Shown one piece after another: positions 36,947 through 46,507 of a DNA stretch of 64,000 nucleotides (the first letter of the stretch is position 1; each line of letters starts with the position of its first letter). Both the position numbers and the translations under genes were made by a program. Under the pieces are notes generated by a model that ran no database searches, had not been told where the DNA came from, and saw nothing but the letters and a program-made list of their open reading frames with translations. The DNA comes from Chelatococcus reniformis (lineage in GTDB: Bacteria; Pseudomonadota; Alphaproteobacteria; Rhizobiales; Beijerinckiaceae), in assembly GCF_014640075.1 (NCBI RefSeq), contig NZ_BMGG01000002.1, positions 743,234 through 807,233 on the forward strand, in the 5' to 3' direction.

Positions 36947-37708
36947 TCACGCCAGCGCGAGCAGCTTCGCCGCTGCCGCAAAGTCGGCGAAACGCCGGCT
37001 GCGCCGCAGGGTCGCCTCCTCGTCGGCGCCCCAGCGCTCGATCTGATGGTCCTCGTCCACGTGCGCCGCGGCCCATGCGGCCTCGGGCGTCAAGCGCCCC
37101 TGCGCCACGGCCAGGGCGAGCACGACGGAGCCGGACAGCGTGGTCAGCACGTGCATGGCAGCAAGGCCGAACGGCACCGGCATGGCGCGCACCGCCGTCT
37201 CGACCGCCTCGATCGTGGGCTGGGGCTGGGCCGCATACATCACCCCCTCCGCCAACACGAAACGCGCCCCGTAGCGCTCATGCATCCAGCTCAGCAGTGG
37301 ATCCCAGCACGCGGTCTGGCGGTCGGCCAGCGACTGCGGCTCCGCCGCGCGGTAGCAGAGAAGATCGCTGCCGCCGTATTTGGCGACCTCGGCGACGATC
37401 GGCCGCGGGTCGTCCGAGACCGTATCGAGCGCCGCCATGACCATACGCGTCATCGGCATGGTGGAGGGATCGACGACATCGCGCTGGGCCTGCCACTCCT
37501 GTGCCACCGCCTCGGCCGCCGCCTGGGTCGGCAACGCCAGCGGCCGGCGTGCCGTCGTCCGGGCGCCGCGCCCGTCGAGACGGACCGAGAAGCGGCCCTC
37601 CTCGTCCTGGGTGACGGCCACCTCCGTGTAGAAGCGTCGCGGCAGCGTCGGCCGCATCGCCCGCTGGCTGATGCGGATCGGATCAGGGTCCTGGTCGGTC
37701 GAAGCCAT
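36947..37708 (-). CDS. ATP12 family F1-ATPase assembly chaperone
   Basis: This protein of about 253 residues belongs to the ATP12 family, which in mitochondria and alphaproteobacteria assists assembly of the F1 alpha subunit. The N-terminal domain has RRFYTEVAV and FSVRLDGRGARTTARRPLALP. The helical domain has EVAKYGGSDLLCYRA and the C-terminal AAWAAAHVDEDHQIERWG. Its presence supports alphaproteobacterial origin. The ATG at 37708 is preferred to an upstream GTG at 37717. It follows the pseudouridine synthase gene by 86 bases. Confidence 0.93.
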   Translation of the reverse strand: MASTDQDPDPIRISQRAMRPTLPRRFYTEVAVTQDEEGRFSVRLDGRGARTTARRPLALPTQAAAEAVAQEWQAQRDVVDPSTMPMTRMVMAALDTVSDDPRPIVAEVAKYGGSDLLCYRAAEPQSLADRQTACWDPLLSWMHERYGARFVLAEGVMYAAQPQPTIEAVETAVRAMPVPFGLAAMHVLTTLSGSVVLALAVAQGRLTPEAAWAAAHVDEDHQIERWGADEEATLRRSRRFADFAAAAKLLALA

Positions 37709-37794
37709 GGCTTGCACTCACGCGGTCGCAGCCGCTGTCGAAAAAGGCGACGACTCCCTAGACGGTTCCGGACGCCGACGGAATTCCCCGGCAC

Positions 37795-39090
37795 CTATTC
37801 GTCGGGCGAATCGACAATGGGGTCGTAGCGGCTGGCATCGAACCCCAGGAGGTTCCACGTCTGCGCCATGTGGGGCGGCAGCGGTGCGGTCACATCGACG
37901 GGCGTTCCGGTGCGCGGATGGGGAATGACGATACGCCGTGCCAGCAGATGCAATTTCTTCTGGATGCCGCCGGGCAGTTCCCAGTTCTCGATATCGAAGT
38001 ATTTGGGGTCGCCGACGATCGGATGGCCGATGTGAGCGGCATGGACGCGCAACTGGTGGGTGCGTCCGGTCACCGGCTTGAGGGAGAGCCAGGCCAGCTT
38101 CTGCGCCGAATTCTCGACGAGCGCATAATAGGTGACGGCATGGCTGGCGCCCTCGTCGCCATGACGCGCGACGCCCATGCGCGAATCGCCCTCCTCGCCT
38201 TCCTCCTTGGCCACATAGGTCGATACGCGGCCCTGCTTGACGCGCGGCACCCCGGCGACCAGGGCCCAATAGATCTTGCGCGCCGCACGCGAACGGAAGC
38301 TCTTGGCCAGCGTGGCGGCGGCAAGCCGCGTCTTGGCGATGACCAGGCAGCCGGCAGTGTCCTTGTCCAGCCGGTGAACCAGCCGCGGCTTCTGACCCTC
38401 CTTGTCGCGCAGCGCTTCCAGCATGCCGTCCACGTGGCGGCGCGTGCCTGAACCGCCCTGCACGGCAAGGCCCATGGGCTTGTTGAGCACCATGATGTCC
38501 CGATCCTCGTAGAGCACCAGCGACTTGATGAAGGCCGCGTCGCCTTCGTCCTGCGCCGGTGTGCGGCTGCTCGGGCGCGCCGAGGCGAGCTTCAGCGGCG
38601 GGACGCGAACCTGCTGTCCTGCCTCGAGCCGGTCGTTGGGCTTCACGCGGCCGCCGTCGACGCGCAGCTCGCCCTTGCGCACGATGCGCTGGATGTGGGT
38701 GAAGGCGAGCTGCGGGAAGCGGGCGACCAGGAAGCGGTCGAGCCGCATGCCCGCCTCGTCCGGTCCCACGGCGAGCGTCTGGACGCCGCTGGCCAAGGTC
38801 TCCGCGGTCTGCGCCTTGGCCGCCGCCCGCGGCTGGGCCGGGCCGCGGGGCGGCACACTGCCGGCGCCGGCCGTGCCACGCTCGTCCTGACGCCGGCCGA
38901 CGCCCGCCGCCCGGCGCGGCGGCGACGTCTCGGCCGCGCCCGGCCGCTTTCCGCGGCCCGCGGCCCCCGCAGCGGGCTTGGACTTCGCCGGGCCGCCAGC
39001 CCGGGCCCGGCCGCCGGCCGCCTTCGAGGCGGCACCCGGGCCGGAGGCGCGCGGCGGCCTTGCGCCGCTCCGTCCGCCAGCGCGCGTCAT
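37795..39090 (-). CDS. RluC/RluD-type 23S rRNA pseudouridine synthase with long disordered N-terminus
   Basis: This 431-residue protein has an S4 RNA-binding domain (about 114-160) and a RluA-family catalytic domain. The catalytic Asp242 is in HRLDKDTAGCLV; GRTHQLRVH and HPIVGDPKY follow. It would make pseudouridines in 23S rRNA. Residues 1-100 are a low-complexity region rich in Ala, Arg, Gly and Pro with many basic residues, much longer than in typical RluC. The ATG at 39090 has GAGGAG seven bases upstream, so the extension is probably translated. It lies 93 bases after acetoacetyl-CoA synthetase. Confidence 0.93.
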   Translation of the reverse strand: MTRAGGRSGARPPRASGPGAASKAAGGRARAGGPAKSKPAAGAAGRGKRPGAAETSPPRRAAGVGRRQDERGTAGAGSVPPRGPAQPRAAAKAQTAETLASGVQTLAVGPDEAGMRLDRFLVARFPQLAFTHIQRIVRKGELRVDGGRVKPNDRLEAGQQVRVPPLKLASARPSSRTPAQDEGDAAFIKSLVLYEDRDIMVLNKPMGLAVQGGSGTRRHVDGMLEALRDKEGQKPRLVHRLDKDTAGCLVIAKTRLAAATLAKSFRSRAARKIYWALVAGVPRVKQGRVSTYVAKEEGEEGDSRMGVARHGDEGASHAVTYYALVENSAQKLAWLSLKPVTGRTHQLRVHAAHIGHPIVGDPKYFDIENWELPGGIQKKLHLLARRIVIPHPRTGTPVDVTAPLPPHMAQTWNLLGFDASRYDPIVDSPDE

Positions 39091-39183
39091 GGGAAGCTCC
39101 TCAACATCATCTGCGGTCCACGAAAATGAGGGCACGACACCCGGGCGGCGAGCAGACCGCGGGTAAGGGCCGGGCCGATGATC

Positions 39184-41190
39184 CTACCCCGTCGCGGCGG
39201 GCTCTTCGGCAGCGGTGCGCGCGGCGGCAAAGGCGATATACCAGTCGAGGCTCGTCGGGTTGGCCATCGCGTCACGGTTGGCGATGCCGGACGCCGCGTG
39301 GCCGAGCAGCAGCTTCTTGATCGGCACCTCCAGCTTCTTGCCGGATAGCGTGTAGGGCACCGCGGGTGCGGCGACGATGGCGTTCGGCACGTGGCGCGCC
39401 GACAGCGCCTGGCGGATGCGGACGTTGATCGCGCCCGCCAACCGGTCGTCGAGCGTGGCCCCGTCGCGCAGGACGACGAACAGGTAGAGGAACGACTCGC
39501 GCCCGAGAAACTCCAGATCGACCACCAGGCTGTCGGCGACCTCCGGAAACTCGTCGACCAGCCGGTAGAACTCGCTGGTGCCCATGCGGATGCCATGCCG
39601 GTTGATGGTCGCATCCGAGCGGCCGTAGATGATGGCGCCCCCGCGCGGCGTGATCTTGATCCAGTCGCCGTGCCGCCAGACGCCCGGGAAGACCTCGAAG
39701 TAGCTCTCACGATAGCGCCGGTCGCCGGGATCGTTCCAGAATTGCAGCGGCATGGAGGGCACGGGCTCGGTGCACACCAGTTCGCCCACCTCGTCGATCA
39801 CCGGGTGGCCGCTCTCGTCGAAGGCCTCGACCTTGTGCCCCAGGGCGCGGCACTGCATCTCGCCGGCGTAGACCGGCAGGATCGGGGTACCGCAGATGAA
39901 GGCACCGGCAAAGTCGGTGCCGCCGGAGATCGGCGACAGCCAGATATCGCTGCGCACGTTGCCATAGATCCATTCATAGGCTTCCGCCGACAACGGCGAA
40001 CCGGTCGACGACAGGGCCCGCAGGCTGCTCAGATCGGCAAGCTCGTTGGGCTTCAGACCGGCCTTGGCACAACCCGCGAAATACGCAGCGCCGGCCCCGA
40101 ACACGGTGACCCTGGCCTGCTCGACGAATGTCCAGAGCACGCCGAGGTCGGGATAGCCCGGGTTGCCGTCGTAGATGGCGATCGAGGCGCCGGAGGCGAG
40201 CGCCGCGACCTGCGCGTTCCACATGATCCAGCCCGAACTCGTGTACCATTGCGCCGTATCGTCGGGCCCCAGATCGCAGTGCAGCGCCTGCATGGCGACC
40301 ATTTCAAGGGTGATGCCGGCGTGGCCGTGCACGATCGGCTTCGGCAGCCCCGTCGTGCCCGACGAGTAGACCACCCAGAGCGGATGGTCGGCCGCGACCG
40401 GCAGGATCGCGAGCGGCGCGCGGCGCGCCGCCAGTTCGCTCCAATCGTGCGCTCCCGGGAAGAGCGCGTGGTCCACGGCCGGCTCGAGCCGCGGCAGGAT
40501 CACGACCGCCTTCAGGCTGGGCAGCTCGCGCGCGATACCGGCGACCATCGCGCCGCGGGCAAAGGGCTTGCCGGCATATCGATAGCCATCGGCCGCGATG
40601 AGCACCTTCGGCTCGATCTGCGTGAAACGGTCGAGGACCGCGTTCTCGCCCATATCCGACGAGCACAGCGACCAGACCGCGCCAAGGCTCGCCACCGCCA
40701 GGAAGCTGACGATGGTTTCGGGAATGTTGGGCATGATCGCCACCACGCGGTCGCCCGGGCCGACGCCGAGCTCGGCCAGCGACGCGGCCATGGCCGCCAC
40801 CTTGGCGCGCAGCTCGCCCCAGGAGATCTCGGCGGTCGGGACGCCTTCCGACGCATAGACGATGGCGCGGCAGGAGGGGTCGTCGCCCCGGTGACGCAGC
40901 ACCTGGTCGACATAGTTGAGCCGCGCGCCCTCGAACCAGCGCGCCCCGGGCATCTCACGGCTGGACAGCACGGAATCGTAGCGGCGCTCCGCCTTGATGT
41001 CGAAGTGATCCCAAACGGTCGCCCAGAAGGTCTCGAGGTTGTCGACCGACCACTCCCACAGGCTCTGATAGTCGGTGAACGCCAGCCCGCGGTGTTCGGC
41101 CAGCCACGCCATGTAGTGCGTGATCCGCGCGCGTTCGACATAGGCCGCGGTGGGCGTCCAGAGGAGCTTGCCTTCGCTCAAACCGACCAT
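39184..41190 (-). CDS. Acetoacetyl-CoA synthetase
   Basis: This 668-residue ANL ligase converts acetoacetate to acetoacetyl-CoA. The N-terminal YRMV-type start, DHFDIKAERRYD and the GARWFEGARLNYVDQVLRH block are typical of acetoacetate-CoA ligases. The AMP loop is VVYSSGTTGLPKPIVHGH (about 276-293), and the C-terminal YTLSGKKLEVPIKKLL contains the catalytic lysine. The ATG at 41190 follows GGAGGAT with normal spacing. With acetoacetate decarboxylase at 29 kb, the cell has both activation and decarboxylation routes for acetoacetate. Confidence 0.95.
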   Translation of the reverse strand: MVGLSEGKLLWTPTAAYVERARITHYMAWLAEHRGLAFTDYQSLWEWSVDNLETFWATVWDHFDIKAERRYDSVLSSREMPGARWFEGARLNYVDQVLRHRGDDPSCRAIVYASEGVPTAEISWGELRAKVAAMAASLAELGVGPGDRVVAIMPNIPETIVSFLAVASLGAVWSLCSSDMGENAVLDRFTQIEPKVLIAADGYRYAGKPFARGAMVAGIARELPSLKAVVILPRLEPAVDHALFPGAHDWSELAARRAPLAILPVAADHPLWVVYSSGTTGLPKPIVHGHAGITLEMVAMQALHCDLGPDDTAQWYTSSGWIMWNAQVAALASGASIAIYDGNPGYPDLGVLWTFVEQARVTVFGAGAAYFAGCAKAGLKPNELADLSSLRALSSTGSPLSAEAYEWIYGNVRSDIWLSPISGGTDFAGAFICGTPILPVYAGEMQCRALGHKVEAFDESGHPVIDEVGELVCTEPVPSMPLQFWNDPGDRRYRESYFEVFPGVWRHGDWIKITPRGGAIIYGRSDATINRHGIRMGTSEFYRLVDEFPEVADSLVVDLEFLGRESFLYLFVVLRDGATLDDRLAGAINVRIRQALSARHVPNAIVAAPAVPYTLSGKKLEVPIKKLLLGHAASGIANRDAMANPTSLDWYIAFAAARTAAEEPAATG

Positions 41191-41356
41191 CCGATATCCT
41201 CCGGGGCAGCGCGATCGCCGGCGCAAGGACCGGCCATTGCATTTCGCCCCGCCGCGCTCATTTCGTGTCTAGCACCCCAGCCGCGTCGGTGCAGCAGCCA
41301 CCGTTGCCGCTGGCCGGCCGCGGGCGCAGCGCTGGCGGTCGCAAGAAGGACTGCCC

Positions 41357-41965
41357 ATGGCGACCGCCCTGGCCGAATTGTTCGGCGACTTTCTGTCGAC
41401 CATCATCTTTCTGGCCGTCTTCGGTGTCACCGGCGACATCATTCTCGCCACCGGTCTCGCCGTCGGCACAGCCGTGATGCAGTTCGCCTGGATGCGCGCC
41501 AGGGGCCATGCGATCAACCTCATGCAATGGTTGAGCATCGGCCTGGTCCTGGGGTTGGGCGGCGCCACCCTGATCACCCATGACAGCCGATTCGTCATGT
41601 TCAAGCCGAGTATCGGCCATTTCGCCGTTGGCGCGGTCATGCTGCGGCGAGGCTGGATGGGTCGCTACCTGCCGCGGCCGGCGCGCGACAACCTCGACCC
41701 GGCGGCGATCGACGCCGGTGGTTACGCGTGGGCGGCGCTCATGTTCGCGCTCGGACTGATCAACATCGCCATCGCCCTCACCGGCGACATGCGCCTGTGG
41801 GGCTTCTACATCACCTTCGTCGCCGTCGGCGCCAAGGTCCTCGCCGGGCTCGTCAACTATGTCGTACTGCGCACGCTCGTGGCCCGCTCGCTGCGCGCCA
41901 AAGCGCAAGCGGCCCGCCCGGCTGCGCCCTTGGCCGACAAGCCGCCGGCGCATGAGGCGCTTTGA
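41357..41965 (+). CDS. yciB: YciB/IspZ-type inner membrane protein
   Basis: This 202-residue multi-pass membrane protein (about five helices) belongs to the septation protein A/YciB family, linked to envelope and cell-division integrity. The signature FKPSIGHFAVGAVMLRRGWMGRYLP (split over residues about 75-100) is clear. The C-terminal tail after residue 175 is Ala/Lys/Pro-rich and cytoplasmic. AAGAAGGA precedes the ATG. It is convergent with rarA. Confidence 0.92.
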   Translation: MATALAELFGDFLSTIIFLAVFGVTGDIILATGLAVGTAVMQFAWMRARGHAINLMQWLSIGLVLGLGGATLITHDSRFVMFKPSIGHFAVGAVMLRRGWMGRYLPRPARDNLDPAAIDAGGYAWAALMFALGLINIAIALTGDMRLWGFYITFVAVGAKVLAGLVNYVVLRTLVARSLRAKAQAARPAAPLADKPPAHEAL

Positions 41966-42033
41966 CCGGGGCCACTGCCGAGTTGAAGTATCGCCAGGCC
42001 GCGACATCCCGATCGCCGAAGCGCACTCGGCGC

Positions 42034-43344
42034 CTAATCCTCGCGACGCTCCCGCCGCAGTTTCTCCCAATACTCGAGACGCTTGGCAATCTCGCGCTCG
42101 AAGCCCCGTGGCGCGGGCGCGTAGAAGTGCTGGCGGCCGAGCTTCTCCGGCCAGTAGTCCTGCCCCGAAAAGGCATCCGGGGCGTCGTGGTCGTAGGCAT
42201 AGCCCGAGCCGTAGCCTTCGGCTTTCATCAGCTTGGTCGGCGCGTTGAGAATGGTCTTGGGCGGCGCCAGCGAGCCGGCGGCCTTGGCTGTCCGCGTCGC
42301 CGCGCCGAAAGCCAGGTAAGCGGCATTCGATTTCGGTGCCGTGGCGAGATAGATCGCGGCCTGAGCCAGCGCCAACTCGCCCTCCGGCGAGCCCAGGAAG
42401 TCGTAGGCGTCCTTGGCCGCGTTGCAGATCACGAGCGCCTGCGGATCGGCGAGCCCGATATCCTCGATGGCCATCCGCACCAGCCGCCGCGCCACGAACA
42501 GCGGATCCTCCCCCGCGTCCAGCATGCGCGCCAGATAATAAAGCGCTGCATCCGGGTCGGAGCCGCGCACCGTCTTGTGCAGCGCCGAAATCAGGTTGTA
42601 ATGGCCATCCTGCGTCTTGTCGTAGATTGGCGCGCGCCGCTGCACGACCTCCTGCAGGTGCTCGATGTCGAACACCTCGCCCGGACGCGCAGCGCGCCAG
42701 ACCTCCTCCGCCAACGTGAGCGCCGCGCGGCCGTCCCCGTCGGCCATCCGCACCAGGGAGGCCCGCGCTTCCGAGTCGATCGGTAGTGGCTTTGTCTCGA
42801 TTCTCTCGGCTCTTAGAAGAAGATCCTCAATTGCCGTCTCATCGAGCGGCTTGAACACCATGACGCGCGCGCGAGACAACAAGGCGGCGTTGAGCTCGAA
42901 CGACGGATTCTCGGTGGTGGCGCCGATCAGCGTGATGGTGCCGTCCTCCACCACGGGCAGGAAGGCATCGAGCTGGGCGCGGTTGAAGCGATGGATCTCG
43001 TCGACGAACAGCAGCGTCCCCTGGCCGGTCGAGCGGCGCCCACGCGCCGCCTCGAACACCTTCTTGAGGTCGGCGACCCCCGAGAAAATGGCCGAGATCT
43101 GCTCGAACTTGAGCTTCGTCTCACCCGCCAGCAGGCGCGCGACCGTGGTCTTGCCCGTCCCCGGCGGGCCCCAGAAGATCAGCGAACCGAGCGCACCGGA
43201 GGCGAGCAGGCGCGTGATCGCCCCATCGGGCCCGACCAGATGATCCTGCCCGGCGACGTCGGCCAGACAGGCCGGCCGGAGCCGGTCCGCGAGCGGACGC
43301 GGCGCCTCGCGCTCCAGCCCCGCGGCAGCAAAGAGATTGGTCAT
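42034..43344 (-). CDS. rarA: Replication-associated recombination protein A (RarA/MgsA)
   Basis: This 436-residue AAA+ ATPase is related to clamp-loader subunits and acts at stalled replication forks. Walker A is GPPGTGKT (59-66), Walker B is LLFVDEIH (DEIH at 115-118), sensor 1 lies in GATTENPSFELN, and the C-terminal tetramerisation region includes HYNLISALHKTVRGSDPDAALYYLARML. The gene diverges from the thiol reductase gene across 219 bases that contain a striking palindrome. Confidence 0.96.
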   Translation of the reverse strand: MTNLFAAAGLEREAPRPLADRLRPACLADVAGQDHLVGPDGAITRLLASGALGSLIFWGPPGTGKTTVARLLAGETKLKFEQISAIFSGVADLKKVFEAARGRRSTGQGTLLFVDEIHRFNRAQLDAFLPVVEDGTITLIGATTENPSFELNAALLSRARVMVFKPLDETAIEDLLLRAERIETKPLPIDSEARASLVRMADGDGRAALTLAEEVWRAARPGEVFDIEHLQEVVQRRAPIYDKTQDGHYNLISALHKTVRGSDPDAALYYLARMLDAGEDPLFVARRLVRMAIEDIGLADPQALVICNAAKDAYDFLGSPEGELALAQAAIYLATAPKSNAAYLAFGAATRTAKAAGSLAPPKTILNAPTKLMKAEGYGSGYAYDHDAPDAFSGQDYWPEKLGRQHFYAPAPRGFEREIAKRLEYWEKLRRERRED

Positions 43345-43394
43345 CGTTCAATTCCCTGCGCCATTCGCCCGACCGGGGCGGGACGGCGTGGACG

Positions 43395-43427
43395 GCTCAC
43401 GTGAGCATGGTCTTGCTCACGTACGAG
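43395..43427. promoter_or_regulatory. Candidate operator: palindrome GCTCACGTGAGC with 20-bp-spaced half repeat
   Basis: The perfect 12-base palindrome GCTCACGTGAGC (43395-43406) is followed exactly 20 bases later by a second GCTCACGT (43415), which continues as CTCACGTACGAG. Two copies spaced two helical turns apart between divergent genes resemble a cooperative regulator site for rarA and/or the thiol reductase gene. Confidence 0.45.
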
Positions 43428-43563
43428 ATTATGTAACGATCGCCGGATCGGATACGAATGGCTATCGGACGGCAGGCATGGCGCCCTATTGCAGCCGCGA
43501 AGGCGGTTTTTAAGCAAGACGTCGGGTTTTGCGGCGCCGGGAGATCCCATGCGGGGAGACGGA

Positions 43564-45798
43564 ATGACACGCGCCTTGCGCATACGGGCGTCGCTCTTAG
43601 CCACCCTGGCCCTGCTGGCACTGGCGGGCCTCGCGGCCACGCCCGCGGTGGCCGCCGGCAAGCGCAGCGACCTGGTCAAGGCCGACCTCCTCGCCGAGCC
43701 AGCCGCGGTTGAGGCCGGGCAGCCCTTCTGGGTGGCGCTGCGCCTGCGCATGAAGGAGCACTGGCACACCTACTGGCGCAACCCGGGTGATTCCGGCCTG
43801 CCGACCGAAATCAAATGGACGCTGCCGGCCGGCTTCACCGTCGGCGAAATCGTCTGGCCGACGCCGGCCCGCATCCCGGTCGGCCCCCTCGTCAACTTCG
43901 GCTACGACGGCGAAGCCGTTCTACTCACGCAGGTCATGCCGCCCAAGGACCTGGCGGCTCGCGGCACGGTCGGGCTCCAGGCCCACGCCACCTGGCTCGT
44001 CTGCGAGAAGGAGTGCGTACCGGGCGAGGCGCAACTGTCGCTCGACCTGCCGCTCGCGGTCCCCGGAAGCCCCGCTGCAGCGAACCCTGACAACGCCGCG
44101 GTCTTCGCGGCCGCCCGCGCCGCGCTGCCCACCCCCCAGCCCGGCAAGGCCACATTCGAGGCCACCGCTCAGACGCTCACCCTGAAGCTCGAGCGCCTGG
44201 GGGCCGGGGACGCGGTCACCTCGGCCTATTTCTTTCCGATCGACGACAGCCTGATCGACAACGCGGCCGAGCAGGCGTTCAGCCGCGAGGGCGACGGGCT
44301 GACGCTGACCATGGCCCGCAGCACCCTGGCGAGCGCCACGCCCGCCGCAGTCGCCGGCGTCCTCAGTGTCACCGACGGCACCGCCGCGCGCCGCGCCTAC
44401 GCCATCGACACGGGCGGCAAGGCGGCCCCGGCCCTTACCGCCGCCCCTGCCTTCAGATCGGGCGAGGGATCGCCGCCCGCGACCCGGCCGCCCCCCGGTG
44501 GCGGGGACGTGCTCACGTTGCTCGGCGCCGCCGCGCTGGCGCTGCTGGGCGGCATCGTGCTCAACCTGATGCCGTGCGTCTTCCCCGTCCTTTCGATCAA
44601 GGTGCTGGCCCTGGCCAACAGTGGCGGCGAAACACCCGGCCACATGCGCCTGCACGGGCTCGCCTACGGCGCCGGCGTACTGGCCGCGTTCGGTGCCCTG
44701 GCCGCCGTCTTGCTGACCGCGCGTCAGGCGGGCATGGAGGTAGGCTGGGGCTTCCAGCTACAATCGCCGATGGTCGTGGCCGCCCTGGCCTACATCATGC
44801 TCACCATGGCGCTTGCCCTGTCGGGCGCCATCCATATCGGCGCGTCATTCGCCGGCATCGGCGATGGTCTCACCCGGAGGGCGGGCCTCTCCGGCTCGTT
44901 CTTCACCGGCGTGCTGGCGACGGTGGTCGCGAGCCCGTGCACGGGTCCGTTCATGGGCGCAGCCATCGGCTTTGCGCTGACGCAGTCGGCTGCCACCGCC
45001 ATGGCCGTGTTTCTGGCCCTGGGCCTCGGCTTCGCCCTGCCCTTCGTGGTGCTCGCGTTCTCGCCCGCACTGCTGCGGCGGCTGCCGCGCCCCGGCCTGT
45101 GGATGGACCGGCTGAAACAGGCTTTGGCCTTTCCGCTCTACGCGACGGTCGCCTGGCTCGTGTGGGTGCTGAGCCAACAGGTGGGTCCCGCAGGGCTGTT
45201 TGCCGCCCTGGGCGGGCTGGTCCTCGTCGCCTTCACCGTCTGGCTCATCGGCATCGCCGGGCTCTCGCGCGGTGGCCTTGCCTGGGCGACGCGGGCCGTG
45301 GCCCTCCTCGCCATTGCCGCGTTGGCCGGCCTGGTCAACATCGTCAGGGAGGACCGACTCGGACCGGCCGCGCCGCAGGCACTGGCGCAGGAGCAGGGCG
45401 TCGAGCCCTTCAGCCAGGCGCGCCTTGACGAACTGGTGGCCGCCGGCCGGCCGGTGTTCGTCAACATGACCGCGGCCTGGTGCATCACCTGTATGGTCAA
45501 CGAACGCGTGGCACTGGCGACCGATGCGGTTCGGGGGGCCATGAAGGACCGCGATATCGCCTATCTCAAGGGCGACTGGACCAATCAGAACCCTGAGATC
45601 ACCCGGGTGCTGGACCGGTATGGACGCGGCGGCGTGCCGCTCTACCTGCTCTACACCCGCGGGGCGGAGCCGATCGTGCTGCCACAGGTGCTGACGCCAG
45701 CGACCGTGATGGCGGAGTTCGCGCGCGTTACGACGCGAGCCGCAGAGCGCGCGCCGGACGGCCCCTCCGGGGCCACCCCGTCCCGCTCGCTCTTCTGA
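43564..45798 (+). CDS. DsbD/ScsB-like transmembrane thiol-disulfide reductase
   Basis: This 744-residue three-domain protein moves reducing power across the inner membrane. After a signal peptide (about 1-31) there is an N-terminal periplasmic domain of the second DsbD type (HWHTYWRNPGDSG) with the cysteine pair Cys147/Cys151 (CEKEC). A central CcdA-like membrane domain has its cysteines in NLMPCVFPVLS and ASPCTGPFMG. The C-terminal thioredoxin domain has CITC (640-643). This layout matches ScsB-type proteins that reduce periplasmic partners. The redoxin gene 58 bases downstream is a likely partner. GGGGAGAC precedes the ATG. Confidence 0.93.
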   Translation: MTRALRIRASLLATLALLALAGLAATPAVAAGKRSDLVKADLLAEPAAVEAGQPFWVALRLRMKEHWHTYWRNPGDSGLPTEIKWTLPAGFTVGEIVWPTPARIPVGPLVNFGYDGEAVLLTQVMPPKDLAARGTVGLQAHATWLVCEKECVPGEAQLSLDLPLAVPGSPAAANPDNAAVFAAARAALPTPQPGKATFEATAQTLTLKLERLGAGDAVTSAYFFPIDDSLIDNAAEQAFSREGDGLTLTMARSTLASATPAAVAGVLSVTDGTAARRAYAIDTGGKAAPALTAAPAFRSGEGSPPATRPPPGGGDVLTLLGAAALALLGGIVLNLMPCVFPVLSIKVLALANSGGETPGHMRLHGLAYGAGVLAAFGALAAVLLTARQAGMEVGWGFQLQSPMVVAALAYIMLTMALALSGAIHIGASFAGIGDGLTRRAGLSGSFFTGVLATVVASPCTGPFMGAAIGFALTQSAATAMAVFLALGLGFALPFVVLAFSPALLRRLPRPGLWMDRLKQALAFPLYATVAWLVWVLSQQVGPAGLFAALGGLVLVAFTVWLIGIAGLSRGGLAWATRAVALLAIAALAGLVNIVREDRLGPAAPQALAQEQGVEPFSQARLDELVAAGRPVFVNMTAAWCITCMVNERVALATDAVRGAMKDRDIAYLKGDWTNQNPEITRVLDRYGRGGVPLYLLYTRGAEPIVLPQVLTPATVMAEFARVTTRAAERAPDGPSGATPSRSLF

Positions 45799-45856
45799 GT
45801 TGCTTCGTACATCCGCGTTGCGTCGCGTTACCCCTCACGAACCCGGGAGTTTTGCC

Positions 45857-46507
45857 ATGACCTTTGCATCACCGGCCCGATCGCGCCGTGCCCTCCTCGT
45901 CTTGTCCGCCCTCGGCGTCGCCGCGCTCGGCGCCTCGGCCGCCTACGCGGCCACACCGTCGGCGGCCGCCAAGGTCGGCCAGCCGGCACCGGCCTTCTCC
46001 GCCACCGATGCCAGGGGCAAGCCGGTATCCCTCGCCGCCCTCAAGGGCAAAACGGTGGTGCTCGAATGGTCCAACCACGAGTGCCCCTTCGTGCAGAAGC
46101 ACTACACCGGCGCCATGCAGGCCTTGCAGAAGAAGTGGACCGGACAGGGCATCGTGTGGCTTACGGTGCTGTCGTCGGCCCCAGGCGAGCAAGGCGGCGT
46201 CAGTCCGACCGAGGCCAACAAGCTGAGCGTCGACCGGGGCGCCGCACCGACCGACGTGGTGATGGACCCCAAGGGTGAGCTCGGGCGGCTCTACGGCGCC
46301 CGCACCACCCCCGACATGTACGTGATCACACCGGACGGCACGCTCGCCTACATGGGCGCCATCGACGACAAGCCGTCGACCAACCAGGCCGACCTGAAGA
46401 CCGCCCGCAACTACGTGGACGAAGCGCTTGTCGCGGTCACGACGGGCAAGCCGGTCGCCGTGTCGGCAACGCGCTCGTACGGCTGCTCGATCAAATACTC
46501 GTCGTAA
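45857..46507 (+). CDS. Secreted redoxin-domain (thioredoxin-like) protein
   Basis: This 216-residue periplasmic protein has a signal peptide (about 1-32) and an AhpC/TSA-redoxin fold. The candidate peroxidatic Cys76 is in WSNHECPFVQKHY, with a second cysteine near the C-terminus (Cys210 in SYGCSIKY) that could form a disulfide. MYVITPDGTLAYMGAIDD is the conserved strand pair. It is cotranscribed with the ScsB-like reductase, which could recycle it (inference). GGGAG lies eight bases before the ATG. Confidence 0.9.
   Translation: MTFASPARSRRALLVLSALGVAALGASAAYAATPSAAAKVGQPAPAFSATDARGKPVSLAALKGKTVVLEWSNHECPFVQKHYTGAMQALQKKWTGQGIVWLTVLSSAPGEQGGVSPTEANKLSVDRGAAPTDVVMDPKGELGRLYGARTTPDMYVITPDGTLAYMGAIDDKPSTNQADLKTARNYVDEALVAVTTGKPVAVSATRSYGCSIKYSS

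Noticed and set aside
39391..41583. Open frame of 730 codons antisense to acetoacetyl-CoA synthetase
   Set aside because: Shadow frame of a well-supported gene, running on into yciB in the wrong frame.
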